In this document: positions 50,562-58,878 of the stretch, piece by piece
Layout: each line of letters opens with the position of its first letter
Position numbering within the stretch: position 1 is the stretch's first letter
Notes under the pieces: model-generated
What the model saw: the letters and a program-made list of their open reading frames with translations, nothing else
What the model was told of the DNA's origin: nothing
Database searches by the model: none
Origin: Flexibacter flexilis DSM 6793
GTDB taxonomy: Bacteria; Bacteroidota; Bacteroidia; Cytophagales; Flexibacteraceae
DNA: 64,000 nt
Reading direction: 5' to 3'
Assembly (NCBI RefSeq): GCF_900112255.1
Contig: NZ_FOLE01000008.1
Coordinates: forward strand, 124,001-188,000
Made by a program: the position numbers and the translations under genes

Positions 50562-53500
50562 TTATCTTCCTTGCAAAATAAACGCCGCCCAAAAGAAAGG
50601 CGAAGCCGTTTGCGGTTGGCCAATGAGTTTGAGTTTGGCGGCGCGTAAGGCTTCGGCGTTGTTGGGTTGCTGGGAAAGTTTCCTGAACATGGAAATCATT
50701 AGTTCGGAGGTCGATTGGTCGGCTACTTGCCACAAAGACACCACCACGCCATTTGCTCCCGCGTGAAAAAAGCCCGTAGCCAAGCCCGTAAGCCCTTCGC
50801 CGTTCACTTCCTTGCCAAGTCCCGTTTCGCAGGCTGAGAGCACCACCAATTTAGCGTTGAGGCGCAAGCCATACACTTCCCCCGAATACAAAACACCGTC
50901 GTCGTATTTGTTGCCTTCTTGCGAAAGAATGATACCCGCCGCGTCGGTGGCGTTGTGGTCGGTACAGAAGCCGTGTGTCGCGAAATGCACGTATTTGTAA
51001 CTGTCCAAATCCATGCCTTTGAGCTGTGTTTCGTGCGCTTCGCCGAAAGTATAAACCTTGGTTTTGCCTTGTTGTTGGGTAAAAATCTTCTCCACCGCCG
51101 CCACTTCCGTCGCTGTTTCGGGAATTGGGGCAATGGTTTCGTTTCTTAAATAACCGCGCACGCCGTTTTCGTTGGTTTTTAGCGGCCTGAAAATGCCCGT
51201 TTGTTCTTTTACCTTACCCACGCCCGAACCTTCCGCAAACACAGGCGCAAAGGCCAAATAATCATTCGGGGCATTACGTTCGTTGCGCGCCGTAAGTTCT
51301 GCCAATACCGCCGCCGAACTCGCGTACCGTACCGTGTGGCTTTTGAGCAAATAATCCAAACGGCTGTAATCCTGCTCATTGCTTGTGTATTCTTTGGTCA
51401 GTAGCACTTCAAACGGCAACTGGTTTAGTTCGCGGTCGGCCACAATGATAAGGTCTTTGCCCGCGATAAGTCCTTCTACGGGTGCAAGCAGCGTTTTGTA
51501 AAGTTCGTGGGCTGTTTGGGTAAAATATCTGAACGTCGGGTAAAGTCGCAGTGCTTTTTCGCTGGCGATTTGCTTGCGCAAAAGCCCCACATCGTAGGCC
51601 AAAATATTTTCTTGTGGCAATACAAAACTTTGAATCTGGGTGCGCGTGGCCGCAAACGCATAAATCGAATCTTTGCCTACATAATATTCTATCAAGGCTT
51701 CATTTTCTTTTAATAAATTATGCTTAATCGCCTTCAAATCAATGGTTTTGTTGCTGTAACGCAAGGCGTAGTATTTCGGATAATTTTTCTCCAAATTCTT
51801 TAGAAAATAATTGTACTCACGGCGAATTTCGGCCAATGCCACACCGTAACGCATTAGTTTTACGCTGTCTAAGGCTTCTTTGTCGGCGGCGTGTTCGCTG
51901 AGTTGGCGTTGCAGATAATCGGCGGCATTTTTCAAACGGTTTTCTTGTGCTTGTACCGAATCGGGCAAACCTGAAAAACGCACGGCGTTAGCGTCCTGAA
52001 TGGCATTGAGCAGTGTTCCCGCCTTGCTTTTTTCGGCTACGGCCATGCCTCTATACAAAAAATCATCGTTTTGGGTAATGCGTTGCAGACCTCGCGCCGT
52101 GCGCAAAGCCTTTTCGTATAGCCCCGAACCCGCATTGCCAATGTACAGGCGCATATATTCCGTGTCGTAGTTGTTGCGCATAATGCTCAGTAGCGCGATG
52201 GCCGTTTCGTAGGTCTCGAAGGCCGCCAACAAATCTTGTTGCTTGTGTGTGGCGGCGTATTGCGTTTCTAAGGCTTGCCCTTTGTCTGAGAGCAACAACA
52301 ATACATCCAAGGTCGGGGCAAGTTGCTCTGCTTTGGGATTGGTGTAAATGTCGGGGTTATTGAATGTTTCGGACGAAGAACGTAGGCCGTTTTGCAGTTG
52401 TGTGAGGGCTTGCGCGGTTTTGCCTTGCATCAAATGTACAACGGCTATTTCGTGATACACGCTGGCAAGTCTTTCGCTTTTTTCACCAAAAACAGGACGC
52501 ACGCAAGCCTGCGCCGCCTCCAAACTAACCAAAGCCTTGCTATACTGTTTGTTATAAATGTAGGATTTTCCCAAATTCACATACGAATTTTGTAATTGCA
52601 AATGCTTTGCGCCCAAAATGCCTTTCTTGATTTGTACGGATTTTTCAAAATACTGTTGCGCCTTCGCGTAATCCTTTAAGCCATAGTACGCGCCGCCGAT
52701 GTGATGGTAACAAGTGGCTGTTTGCAAATTGTTTTCCCCATAGGATTTTTTGACAATCACCAAAGACTGCTCAAAAAGCTCTAAAGCCTCTTTGTATTTG
52801 GTTTCGGCCAAAAGCACCAAGCCCAACAAATTGTAACTGTTCACCAAACGCACGTCGTCAGCTTTAAGCGTAAAGCCTTGTATTTTAATGGCTTCTGCGA
52901 AATATTCGGCGGCGCGAATGTGGTTGTCTTGTCTGAGGTGCAAAACCCCGATGTTAAGAAAATCTGTGGCGATTTCGGGGTGATTGCGCGTGCCAATTAC
53001 GGCCTCATCTATCTGCAAGGCTTTCTCCAAACACAACACGCCACTCTGAAAGTCGCCTTGTTCTGCGTAAATGATGCCTAATTTGCTCATATTCGCCGCC
53101 AATGGCACACTTTGACCTTCGGTCTGCATTTGAATCTGAACGGCCTTGAGCATCAAATTTTCGGCTTGTTTGTAATCGGGTTTCTCGGCATAGGCCGAAG
53201 CCAAACCCGCATAAGAGGCGGCGGTTTCGCGGTGGTTGTCGCCAAATACGGCTTGGTGAATCTTCAGGGCTTTGTCAAAATACTCAATGGCTTTATCCGT
53301 TTTGCTGCCTTCCAAACAAGCGTAACCCATGTTTCGGTAGGTTTTGGCTACATCGTTGCTGTTGTCGCCATATACTTTTTGCCTGATTTTGAGGGCTTTT
53401 TCTTGCTGTTCGAGGGCTTGCGCCAACTTGCCTTGTTGGGCATAAGCCACGCCGATGGCATTGTACAAATTGGCGGTTTCGGGGTGTTGCTCTCCCAGAA

Positions 53501-54044
53501 TCTGCCGAAAATCCGCCACAAGCTCCTGATAAATCCCGATAGCCAGTTCAAACTCACCTTTGCGGTCGTAGGCCATCGCCAAATTGCCGCGCGTATAGAG
53601 CAAACTCGCGTTGGTTTTGTCTAAGAGTGGTGTCCAGATGGCAATGGTTTGTTTGTAGTCGGCGATGGCTTGGTCGTAGTGTAGCAAGTGCATGGCGGCC
53701 TGTGCGCGGTTGTTGTAGGCCATGCCTACGCTCGTGTTGGCTTGTCCGAGTTTGGCCGTGCCTGTCTTGATGGCTTCATCAAATACTTTAATGCCTTCTT
53801 CGGTTTGGCCAAGCTCCACGAAGTTCCAGCCGCGCCCATTTTGACACGAAACGTATTTTTGCCAAGCGTTTTGGGCGGCGTACAGTTTGGCGGCCTTCTC
53901 AAAGTCCGTGTTGGCTTCCTTGAATTGCTGTTGGTCGGTTTTGCGCAAGGCCGATTCGTAAAGCGCGTCGGCTTCCGATGTCTGAGCAAACAGAAAAGTA
54001 TTGCTTTGTAGTATAATTAAAACAAGAAAAAATAACTTCTTCAT
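50562..54044 (-). CDS. secreted TPR-CHAT protein (caspase-like protease fold)
   Basis: A 1160-residue exported protein with signal peptide MKKLFFLVLIILQSNTFLFAQ. About 14 tetratricopeptide repeats fill residues 25-600 (for example ANLYNAIGVAYAQQGKLAQALEQQEKALKIR). A helical linker follows, then a C-terminal CHAT domain of caspase-like fold with both catalytic residues: His in YKYVHFATHGFC and Cys in VVLSACETGLGKEVNGEGL. CHAT domains are proteases or pseudo-proteases in several bacterial signalling and defence systems. This one is secreted, so an extracytoplasmic role is more likely. The ATG at 54044 gives the signal peptide; an earlier Met at 54092 is rejected. Confidence 0.88.
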   Translation of the reverse strand: MKKLFFLVLIILQSNTFLFAQTSEADALYESALRKTDQQQFKEANTDFEKAAKLYAAQNAWQKYVSCQNGRGWNFVELGQTEEGIKVFDEAIKTGTAKLGQANTSVGMAYNNRAQAAMHLLHYDQAIADYKQTIAIWTPLLDKTNASLLYTRGNLAMAYDRKGEFELAIGIYQELVADFRQILGEQHPETANLYNAIGVAYAQQGKLAQALEQQEKALKIRQKVYGDNSNDVAKTYRNMGYACLEGSKTDKAIEYFDKALKIHQAVFGDNHRETAASYAGLASAYAEKPDYKQAENLMLKAVQIQMQTEGQSVPLAANMSKLGIIYAEQGDFQSGVLCLEKALQIDEAVIGTRNHPEIATDFLNIGVLHLRQDNHIRAAEYFAEAIKIQGFTLKADDVRLVNSYNLLGLVLLAETKYKEALELFEQSLVIVKKSYGENNLQTATCYHHIGGAYYGLKDYAKAQQYFEKSVQIKKGILGAKHLQLQNSYVNLGKSYIYNKQYSKALVSLEAAQACVRPVFGEKSERLASVYHEIAVVHLMQGKTAQALTQLQNGLRSSSETFNNPDIYTNPKAEQLAPTLDVLLLLSDKGQALETQYAATHKQQDLLAAFETYETAIALLSIMRNNYDTEYMRLYIGNAGSGLYEKALRTARGLQRITQNDDFLYRGMAVAEKSKAGTLLNAIQDANAVRFSGLPDSVQAQENRLKNAADYLQRQLSEHAADKEALDSVKLMRYGVALAEIRREYNYFLKNLEKNYPKYYALRYSNKTIDLKAIKHNLLKENEALIEYYVGKDSIYAFAATRTQIQSFVLPQENILAYDVGLLRKQIASEKALRLYPTFRYFTQTAHELYKTLLAPVEGLIAGKDLIIVADRELNQLPFEVLLTKEYTSNEQDYSRLDYLLKSHTVRYASSAAVLAELTARNERNAPNDYLAFAPVFAEGSGVGKVKEQTGIFRPLKTNENGVRGYLRNETIAPIPETATEVAAVEKIFTQQQGKTKVYTFGEAHETQLKGMDLDSYKYVHFATHGFCTDHNATDAAGIILSQEGNKYDDGVLYSGEVYGLRLNAKLVVLSACETGLGKEVNGEGLTGLATGFFHAGANGVVVSLWQVADQSTSELMISMFRKLSQQPNNAEALRAAKLKLIGQPQTASPFFWAAFILQGR

Positions 54045-54138
54045 GTAAGTAAAGGGCTTTTGTTCGGCTAAAAGTATGTTTTTTCTTACCAAACGCCAAT
54101 CCTACATTTGTGTTAGATTTTTAGTTTTAGATAAATGA

Positions 54139-54297
54139 AGATACCACGCCTAACGGCGTTAAGGACGTGTTGTAATTATTTGCTACAAAGATTTCCAATC
54201 CTAACGGATTTATTTCAAAATCTATTAAAGCCCTTGGGCTTGTTATCTTTGTAGCAATCTATATTTTTAATAAACAAACGCCGTAGGCGTGACATCT
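54139..54297. repeat. multi-hairpin, cloverleaf-like intergenic element
   Basis: Between the TPR-CHAT gene and ispE. A 13-bp perfect stem (TTGCTACAAAGAT 54180-54192 with 54245-54257) encloses two hairpins, AATCC-TAAC-GGATT (54197-54210) and AAGCC/GGCTT (54228-54241). It is flanked by two more, ACGCC-TAAC-GGCGT (54146-54159) and ACGCC-GTA-GGCGT (54278-54290). The outer ends are also complementary (AGAT..CACGCCTA versus TAGGCGTG..ATCT). It resembles the REP/MITE-like interspersed repeats of Bacteroidota genomes. Confidence 0.7.
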
Positions 54298-54305
54298 ATA
54301 CAAAA

Positions 54306-55139
54306 TTATTCTAAAATCCCTGCCCAAACGCTGTATTGTTTTTGCTCGAAATGTGCTAATACAGAGTCATTTACACTTTTCTCTAAAATCCCGAAGACTG
54401 CCGAACCCGAACCCGTCATGCTCGCATACGCCGCCCCAAATCCATACAAATCTGTTTTTAGGTCAGTGATTTGCGAATATTTGGCCGCTACGCTACCTTC
54501 AAAATCATTCTGCACGGTTTCACGCCACGTTTCAAGCGGAGCTTTAAGCAAAACATCTAAAGCCGTTGCGGGTTGCGTGGGTTTTACGCCGCTGTACGCT
54601 TCGGCAGTGCTTACGTGCAAACTCGGATACACAATCACGATATATTTTCCAGCCAACGACAGCCCCAACGGACTAAAAACGTCGCCTTTTTCGGTGGCTA
54701 AAGTGGGTTTATTTTCTACAAAAAAAGCGCAATCGCTGCCCAATTTTCTGGCATAATCTTCTAATTGTGAGTTATTTAAACCTAAATTAAAGAGTTGGTT
54801 TAAGCCTTTGAGTGTAAAGGCCGCATCGGAAGAACCGCCACCCATGCCTGCCCCAATCGGTACGTTTTTGACCAAATGAATATGTACGTCGGGTAGCGCG
54901 GGAAAGTCTTTTTTGAGGGAATAATACGCTTTCAGGCACAAATTATCGGCGGTTGCGCCTTGTATGGGCAAACCTTCGTAACTGAAAGTAGTTTGCTCGA
55001 CCACGCTGATTTGTATCTCGTCCGCCCAACCGACAGGGTAAAAACAAGACTCAATGTCGTGGTAACCGTCGGGGCGTTTGGCCGTAATGTGTAGCCCAAT
55101 GTTAATTTTGGCGTTGGCGCGTAAGGATATTTTTTGCAT
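54306..55139 (-). CDS. ispE: 4-diphosphocytidyl-2-C-methyl-D-erythritol kinase
   Basis: GHMP kinase that phosphorylates CDP-methylerythritol in the MEP isoprenoid pathway. The substrate-binding N-terminus is LRANAKINIGLHITAKRPDGYHDIES. The ATP loop is VPIGAGMGGGSSDAAFTLKGLNQLF, and DCAFFV with the catalytic Asp follows. The C-terminal TGSGSAVFGIL is the third GHMP motif. The 277-residue length is normal. The fused Idi-IspH gene of the same pathway lies 3.7 kb downstream. Single-gene unit; the multi-hairpin element lies just past its stop codon. Confidence 0.95.
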   Translation of the reverse strand: MQKISLRANAKINIGLHITAKRPDGYHDIESCFYPVGWADEIQISVVEQTTFSYEGLPIQGATADNLCLKAYYSLKKDFPALPDVHIHLVKNVPIGAGMGGGSSDAAFTLKGLNQLFNLGLNNSQLEDYARKLGSDCAFFVENKPTLATEKGDVFSPLGLSLAGKYIVIVYPSLHVSTAEAYSGVKPTQPATALDVLLKAPLETWRETVQNDFEGSVAAKYSQITDLKTDLYGFGAAYASMTGSGSAVFGILEKSVNDSVLAHFEQKQYSVWAGILE

Positions 55140-55281
55140 TTAATATAAAAAATATTGAATAATAATTATTTCAAAATTACAAAAAAAGATGTAATAAAAA
55201 AATTAAGTAAAATTTATTTGATAGGTAATAAACTGATAATCATTTGGATATACGCAATACTGATTTACAAATTCTTACGTT

Positions 55282-55315
55282 TTGGTGAGCAAACGCACAA
55301 TAAATACTAAATTTG
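55282..55315 (+). promoter_or_regulatory. promoter of the GH3 gene
   Basis: TTG (55282-55284) and TAAATTTG (55308-55315, exact TAnnTTTG) are 23 bases apart. The transcript would have a leader of about 80 bases. Confidence 0.65.
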
Positions 55316-55404
55316 TTTTCGATAAAAAGAATTTCAAAACCCCGAAAGTTGCAGGAAGGAAAGCAACGACGTTTTACCAATTTTTTACATAAGAAACAGA
55401 TAAT

Positions 55405-56952
55405 ATGGCCTTATTGGGTGCTTTATTAAAAAAAGGTTTAGCCATTCGCAAACGCGCCGAGCGTAAGCCCAAACCTCCTTTTGTGTTGCAGAAGAAAGAG
55501 TTGAACAAGCTACTTTTCAAAGCCCAAGACACTGCCTTTGGTCGCGCCTACCAGTTCGATAAAATCATTGATTCGATGTACGATGCCGACCCTCATAAAT
55601 TTTATGAAGAATACACCAAACGTGTGCCTATATTCACTTATAACGAAATGTTTACGAAATGGTGGCACAGAGCTTTGGAAGGCCAAGAAGACGTTTGTTG
55701 GCCGGGCAAAACCATGTATTTTGCCTTGAGTTCGGGCACTTCGGAGGCGGCTACCAAGCACATTCCCATTACGAAGGCCATGACCAAAGCCATACAGAAG
55801 ACCAGTATCCAACAAATTTTGTCGTTGCCGTCTTACAACGTTCCTAACGAAGCGTTTGAAAAAGGCGTGTTAATGCTGGGCGGAAGTACCAAACTTACCT
55901 ACAAAGGTCCGTATTTTGAAGGCGATTTGAGCGGCATTCAGGCCAAACAATTGCCGTTTTGGTTTCAGAGTTTTTACAAACCTGGCAAGCAAATCGCTGA
56001 AAATCAGAACTGGGCGAAGAAATTAGACGAAATTACGCTTCAAGCCAAAGACTGGGATATTTCCGTAATTGTGGGTGTTCCTGCGTGGATTCAGCTTTTG
56101 ATGGAAAAAATCATAGCGCACTATAACGTAAAAACAATCCATGACATTTGGCCGAATCTGACCATTTACACGCACGGCGGCGTTTCGTTTGAGCCGTACA
56201 AAAAGGGTTTTGAATCGCTTTTGGCCAAGCCTTTGCAGTACATGGAAACCTATTTGGCTTCGGAAGGTTTCATTGCCTACCAAGCACGCCCCGAAGACAA
56301 AGGAATGTCTATGTCGTTGGGTAGCGGTATTTTCTTTGAATTTATCCCGTTTACGGACGATAATTTCAATGCCGACGGCGATTTGGTGTCTAATCCCCAA
56401 ACGCTGATGATAGACCAAGTAGAAGAAGGCAAAGATTACGCGCTGCTGCTTTCGACTTGTGCGGGCACGTGGCGGTATATGATTGGTGATGTAATTCGTT
56501 TTATTGATAAAGAAAAGGCCGAAATCGTAATTACAGGCCGTACCAAACACTATATCAGTATGTGCGGCGAGCATTTGTCCGTAGAAAATATGAACAAAGC
56601 CATTCAGCTCACTAACGAAGATTTTAACATTGATATTCGCGAATTTGCGGTGGCTGGCGTGCCACACGGCAATTTGTTTGCGCACCAATGGTACATTGGC
56701 ACGGACGACGAGGCTAACGCCGATGAGCTGATTCAGAAAATAGACAAATACCTGAACGTACTTAACGACGATTATCGTGTAGAACGCCAACACGCTTTGC
56801 GTGATGTGTCAGCTAAAGTATTGCCTACCAGCGTGTTTTATGACTTTATGCGAATGAGAGGCAAAGAAGGCGGACAAAATAAATTTCCGCGTGTACTCAA
56901 AAAACAAATTCTGGCCGATTGGGAACAATTCCTCAAAGACAGAAACCTATAA
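55405..56952 (+). CDS. GH3 acyl-acid-amido synthetase family protein
   Basis: A 515-residue member of the GH3 family (ANL superfamily of adenylating enzymes), best known from plants where they conjugate hormones to amino acids; the bacterial homologues common in Bacteroidota have no assigned substrate. Family segments are the ATP-binding FALSSGTSEAATKHIPIT, the GVPAWIQLLMEKI region, LSTCAGTWRYMIGDVIRF and ITGRTKHYISMCGEHLSVENM. No signal peptide or membrane helix is present. It is a single-gene unit with a good promoter and terminator, and its function here is unknown. Confidence 0.92.
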   Translation: MALLGALLKKGLAIRKRAERKPKPPFVLQKKELNKLLFKAQDTAFGRAYQFDKIIDSMYDADPHKFYEEYTKRVPIFTYNEMFTKWWHRALEGQEDVCWPGKTMYFALSSGTSEAATKHIPITKAMTKAIQKTSIQQILSLPSYNVPNEAFEKGVLMLGGSTKLTYKGPYFEGDLSGIQAKQLPFWFQSFYKPGKQIAENQNWAKKLDEITLQAKDWDISVIVGVPAWIQLLMEKIIAHYNVKTIHDIWPNLTIYTHGGVSFEPYKKGFESLLAKPLQYMETYLASEGFIAYQARPEDKGMSMSLGSGIFFEFIPFTDDNFNADGDLVSNPQTLMIDQVEEGKDYALLLSTCAGTWRYMIGDVIRFIDKEKAEIVITGRTKHYISMCGEHLSVENMNKAIQLTNEDFNIDIREFAVAGVPHGNLFAHQWYIGTDDEANADELIQKIDKYLNVLNDDYRVERQHALRDVSAKVLPTSVFYDFMRMRGKEGGQNKFPRVLKKQILADWEQFLKDRNL

Positions 56953-56959
56953 CAAAGCC

Positions 56960-56998
56960 AAAGGCGGTGAGATTTTACATTTCGCCGCCTTTTTTTAT
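56960..56998 (+). terminator. Rho-independent terminator after the GH3 gene
   Basis: AAAGGCGGTGA (56960-56970) pairs with CGCCGCCTTT and its flank (G-U included), followed by a run of T. Confidence 0.85.
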
Positions 56999-57061
56999 TT
57001 CATTTTTGGGAAAATGCTTTTATCTTCGTTGTAGTGTTAGGCATTAAAACAAACAATAACA

Positions 57062-57838
57062 ATGCGAAAATCTCAAGAAATCGAGTACAAAATCATTGGT
57101 GATGACATTCAGATTGTAGAAGTAGAACTCGACCCACAAGAAACCGTTGTGGCGGAAGCGGGTTCGATGCTTTACATGGAAGAAGGCATACAGTTTGAGG
57201 CCAAAATGGGCGATGGTTCTAATCCGCACGGCGGCTTTTTTGACAAATTAAAGGCTGTCGGCTCGCGTATCATTACGGGCGAATCGCTTTTCATGACACA
57301 TTTTACCAATCAAGGCCACCGCAAAAGTAAAGTTGGTTTTGCGGCACCTTACCCTGGTACGATTATCCCCGTAGATTTGCAAACCGTTAAAGGTCAGTGT
57401 CTTATTGTGCAAAAAGATGCTTTTTTGTGTGCCGTGTTGGGTACAAAAGTGAGTATGCACTTCAATCAAAAGATTGGTTCGGGCTTTTTTGCGGGCGAAG
57501 GTTTTATTTTGCAAAAATTACAAGGCGACGGCATGGCATTTGTTCACGCTGGCGGCACGGTGATAGAAAAACAATTGAACAACGAAACCTTGCGCGTGGA
57601 TACGGGTTGCGTGGTGGCTTTTGAGCCGCAAATTTCGTTTGATATTCAGCGCACTGGCGGACTTACGTCTATGTTTTTCGGTGGTGAAGGAATGTTTTTA
57701 GCTACGCTAAGCGGCACGGGTCGCGTTTGGTTACAGTCTATGCCAATCAGTAAACTGGTACAGGCACTCGCACCGCACGGCAGTAACAGCCACAAAGAAA
57801 GCGGCGGCATTTTGGGCAACTTGCTGGATTCTGATTAG
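57062..57838 (+). CDS. TIGR00266 / AIM24-family protein
   Basis: A 258-residue protein of the TIGR00266 (AIM24-like) beta-rich family. Conserved segments are [82 protein letters not shown] and [31 protein letters not shown]. Gly-rich C-terminus. The biochemical role is unknown in bacteria; the yeast homologue is mitochondrial. A near-consensus -7 box (TATCTTCG) lies about 35 bases upstream. Closed by a bidirectional terminator shared with kdsA. Confidence 0.9.
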   Translation: MRKSQEIEYKIIGDDIQIVEVELDPQETVVAEAGSMLYMEEGIQFEAKMGDGSNPHGGFFDKLKAVGSRIITGESLFMTHFTNQGHRKSKVGFAAPYPGTIIPVDLQTVKGQCLIVQKDAFLCAVLGTKVSMHFNQKIGSGFFAGEGFILQKLQGDGMAFVHAGGTVIEKQLNNETLRVDTGCVVAFEPQISFDIQRTGGLTSMFFGGEGMFLATLSGTGRVWLQSMPISKLVQALAPHGSNSHKESGGILGNLLDSD

Positions 57839-57862
57839 TATTTTTCTTTGTTAAAAAATATG

Positions 57863-57900
57863 CAAAAAAGCCTTTAGATGTGTATCCAAAGGCTTTTTTG
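57863..57900. terminator. bidirectional terminator between the TIGR00266 gene and kdsA
   Basis: CAAAAAAGCCTTT (57863-57875) pairs perfectly with 57888-57900, with an inner GAT/ATC pairing and T-runs on both strands. Confidence 0.93.
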
Positions 57901-57919
57901 GTTTGTATAAAATATATTT

Positions 57920-58729
57920 TTACTGTACTGCTTTACGGATTTTAACCAAAACCGTCAAAAGCTCTTCCAACTTGTCCAGATGCAGCATATTGGCACCATC
58001 GGATTTGGCTTCGGCTGGGCGTGGGTGCGTTTCAATGAACAAACCGTCTGCGCCTACGGCAATCGCTGCCTTCGCAATCGTGCCAATAAGTTCGGGTTTG
58101 CCGCCCGTAACCCCCGACGATTGGTTGGGCTGTTGGAGCGAGTGCGTTACGTCCATGAGTACTGGCACTTTGTTTTCTTGCATATCTGGAATGTTACGGA
58201 AATCAACCACCAAATCCGAGTATCCGAAACTATTGCCCCTGTCCGTAAGAATAATGTTAGGGTTGCCCGATTCGCGGATTTTGTCCACTGCAAAGCGCAT
58301 GGCCGAACCCGACAGGAATTGCCCTTTTTTCACGTTAATGGTTTTGCCTGTTTTGGCGGCAGCCACCAACAAATCCGTTTGGCGGCACAAAAACGCAGGA
58401 ATTTGCAACACGTCCACGTAAGCGGCGGCCATGGCGGCTTCTTCGGCGGCGTGAATGTCCGTTACCGTCGGAACGCCAAAGTGTTTGCTTACTTCAGCCA
58501 ACACTTGAAGTGCTTTTTCGTCGCCGATACCCGTAAAAGAGTCTAAGCGCGTGCGGTTGGCTTTGCGGTAAGAGCCTTTGAAAATCCAAGGAATCTCTAA
58601 TTTGTCCGTGATTTTCTGAATGCGTTCTGCTATTTCAAAAGCTACTTCGCGGCTTTCGATGGCGCAAGGCCCTGCCATTAGCAAGAAATTGCCTGATTCT
58701 GTGTATTTTAATTGAGGAATTGCGTACAT
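57920..58729 (-). CDS. kdsA: 3-deoxy-8-phosphooctulonate synthase
   Basis: Makes KDO-8-phosphate from arabinose-5-phosphate and phosphoenolpyruvate for the LPS inner core. The TIM-barrel enzyme begins at MYAIPQLKYTESGNFLLMAGPCAIESREVAFEIAERI. PEP and substrate residues lie in FKGSYRKANRTRLDSFTGIGDEKAL, PTVTDIHAAEEAAMAAAYVDVLQIPAFLCRQTDLL, and KKGQFLSGSAMRFAVDKI. The start at 58729 is the family start; the frame is open 159 bases further but that part is past the promoter. At 269 residues it is full length. Divergent from the idi-ispH gene. Confidence 0.96.
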   Translation of the reverse strand: MYAIPQLKYTESGNFLLMAGPCAIESREVAFEIAERIQKITDKLEIPWIFKGSYRKANRTRLDSFTGIGDEKALQVLAEVSKHFGVPTVTDIHAAEEAAMAAAYVDVLQIPAFLCRQTDLLVAAAKTGKTINVKKGQFLSGSAMRFAVDKIRESGNPNIILTDRGNSFGYSDLVVDFRNIPDMQENKVPVLMDVTHSLQQPNQSSGVTGGKPELIGTIAKAAIAVGADGLFIETHPRPAEAKSDGANMLHLDKLEELLTVLVKIRKAVQ

Positions 58730-58772
58730 TTTTTGTTGAACTAAATAAAAAATTTGGGGTTTACTGTATGGG

Positions 58773-58805
58773 CAAAGGTAGTTAAAAAATATACCTTGCC
58801 AGCAA
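58773..58805 (-). promoter_or_regulatory. promoter of kdsA
   Basis: On the minus strand TTG (58805 to 58803) and TACCTTTG (58780 to 58773, exact) are 22 bases apart. It interlocks with the opposite promoter at 58796-58829. Confidence 0.65.
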
Positions 58806-58829
58806 CTAACCATTGTTTTTGTATCTTTG
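58796..58829 (+). promoter_or_regulatory. promoter of the idi-ispH fusion gene
   Basis: TTG (58796-58798) and TATCTTTG (58822-58829, exact) are 23 bases apart. Its -33 box sits inside the kdsA promoter on the other strand, so the two should interfere. Confidence 0.65.
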
Positions 58830-58878
58830 TCGGCTGCTACCCCCAAAACATTTGGAAAAGGCGCAAAGTTTATCAGAC

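Noticed and set aside
53112-53624. 170-codon plus-strand ORF in the TPR-CHAT gene
   Set aside because: Antisense shadow of TPR repeats; periodic but with no independent start region or promoter.
54139-54297. tRNA or CRISPR array
   Set aside because: The cloverleaf-like fold has no anticodon arm, T-loop or CCA end, and the hairpins are not evenly spaced direct repeats with spacers.
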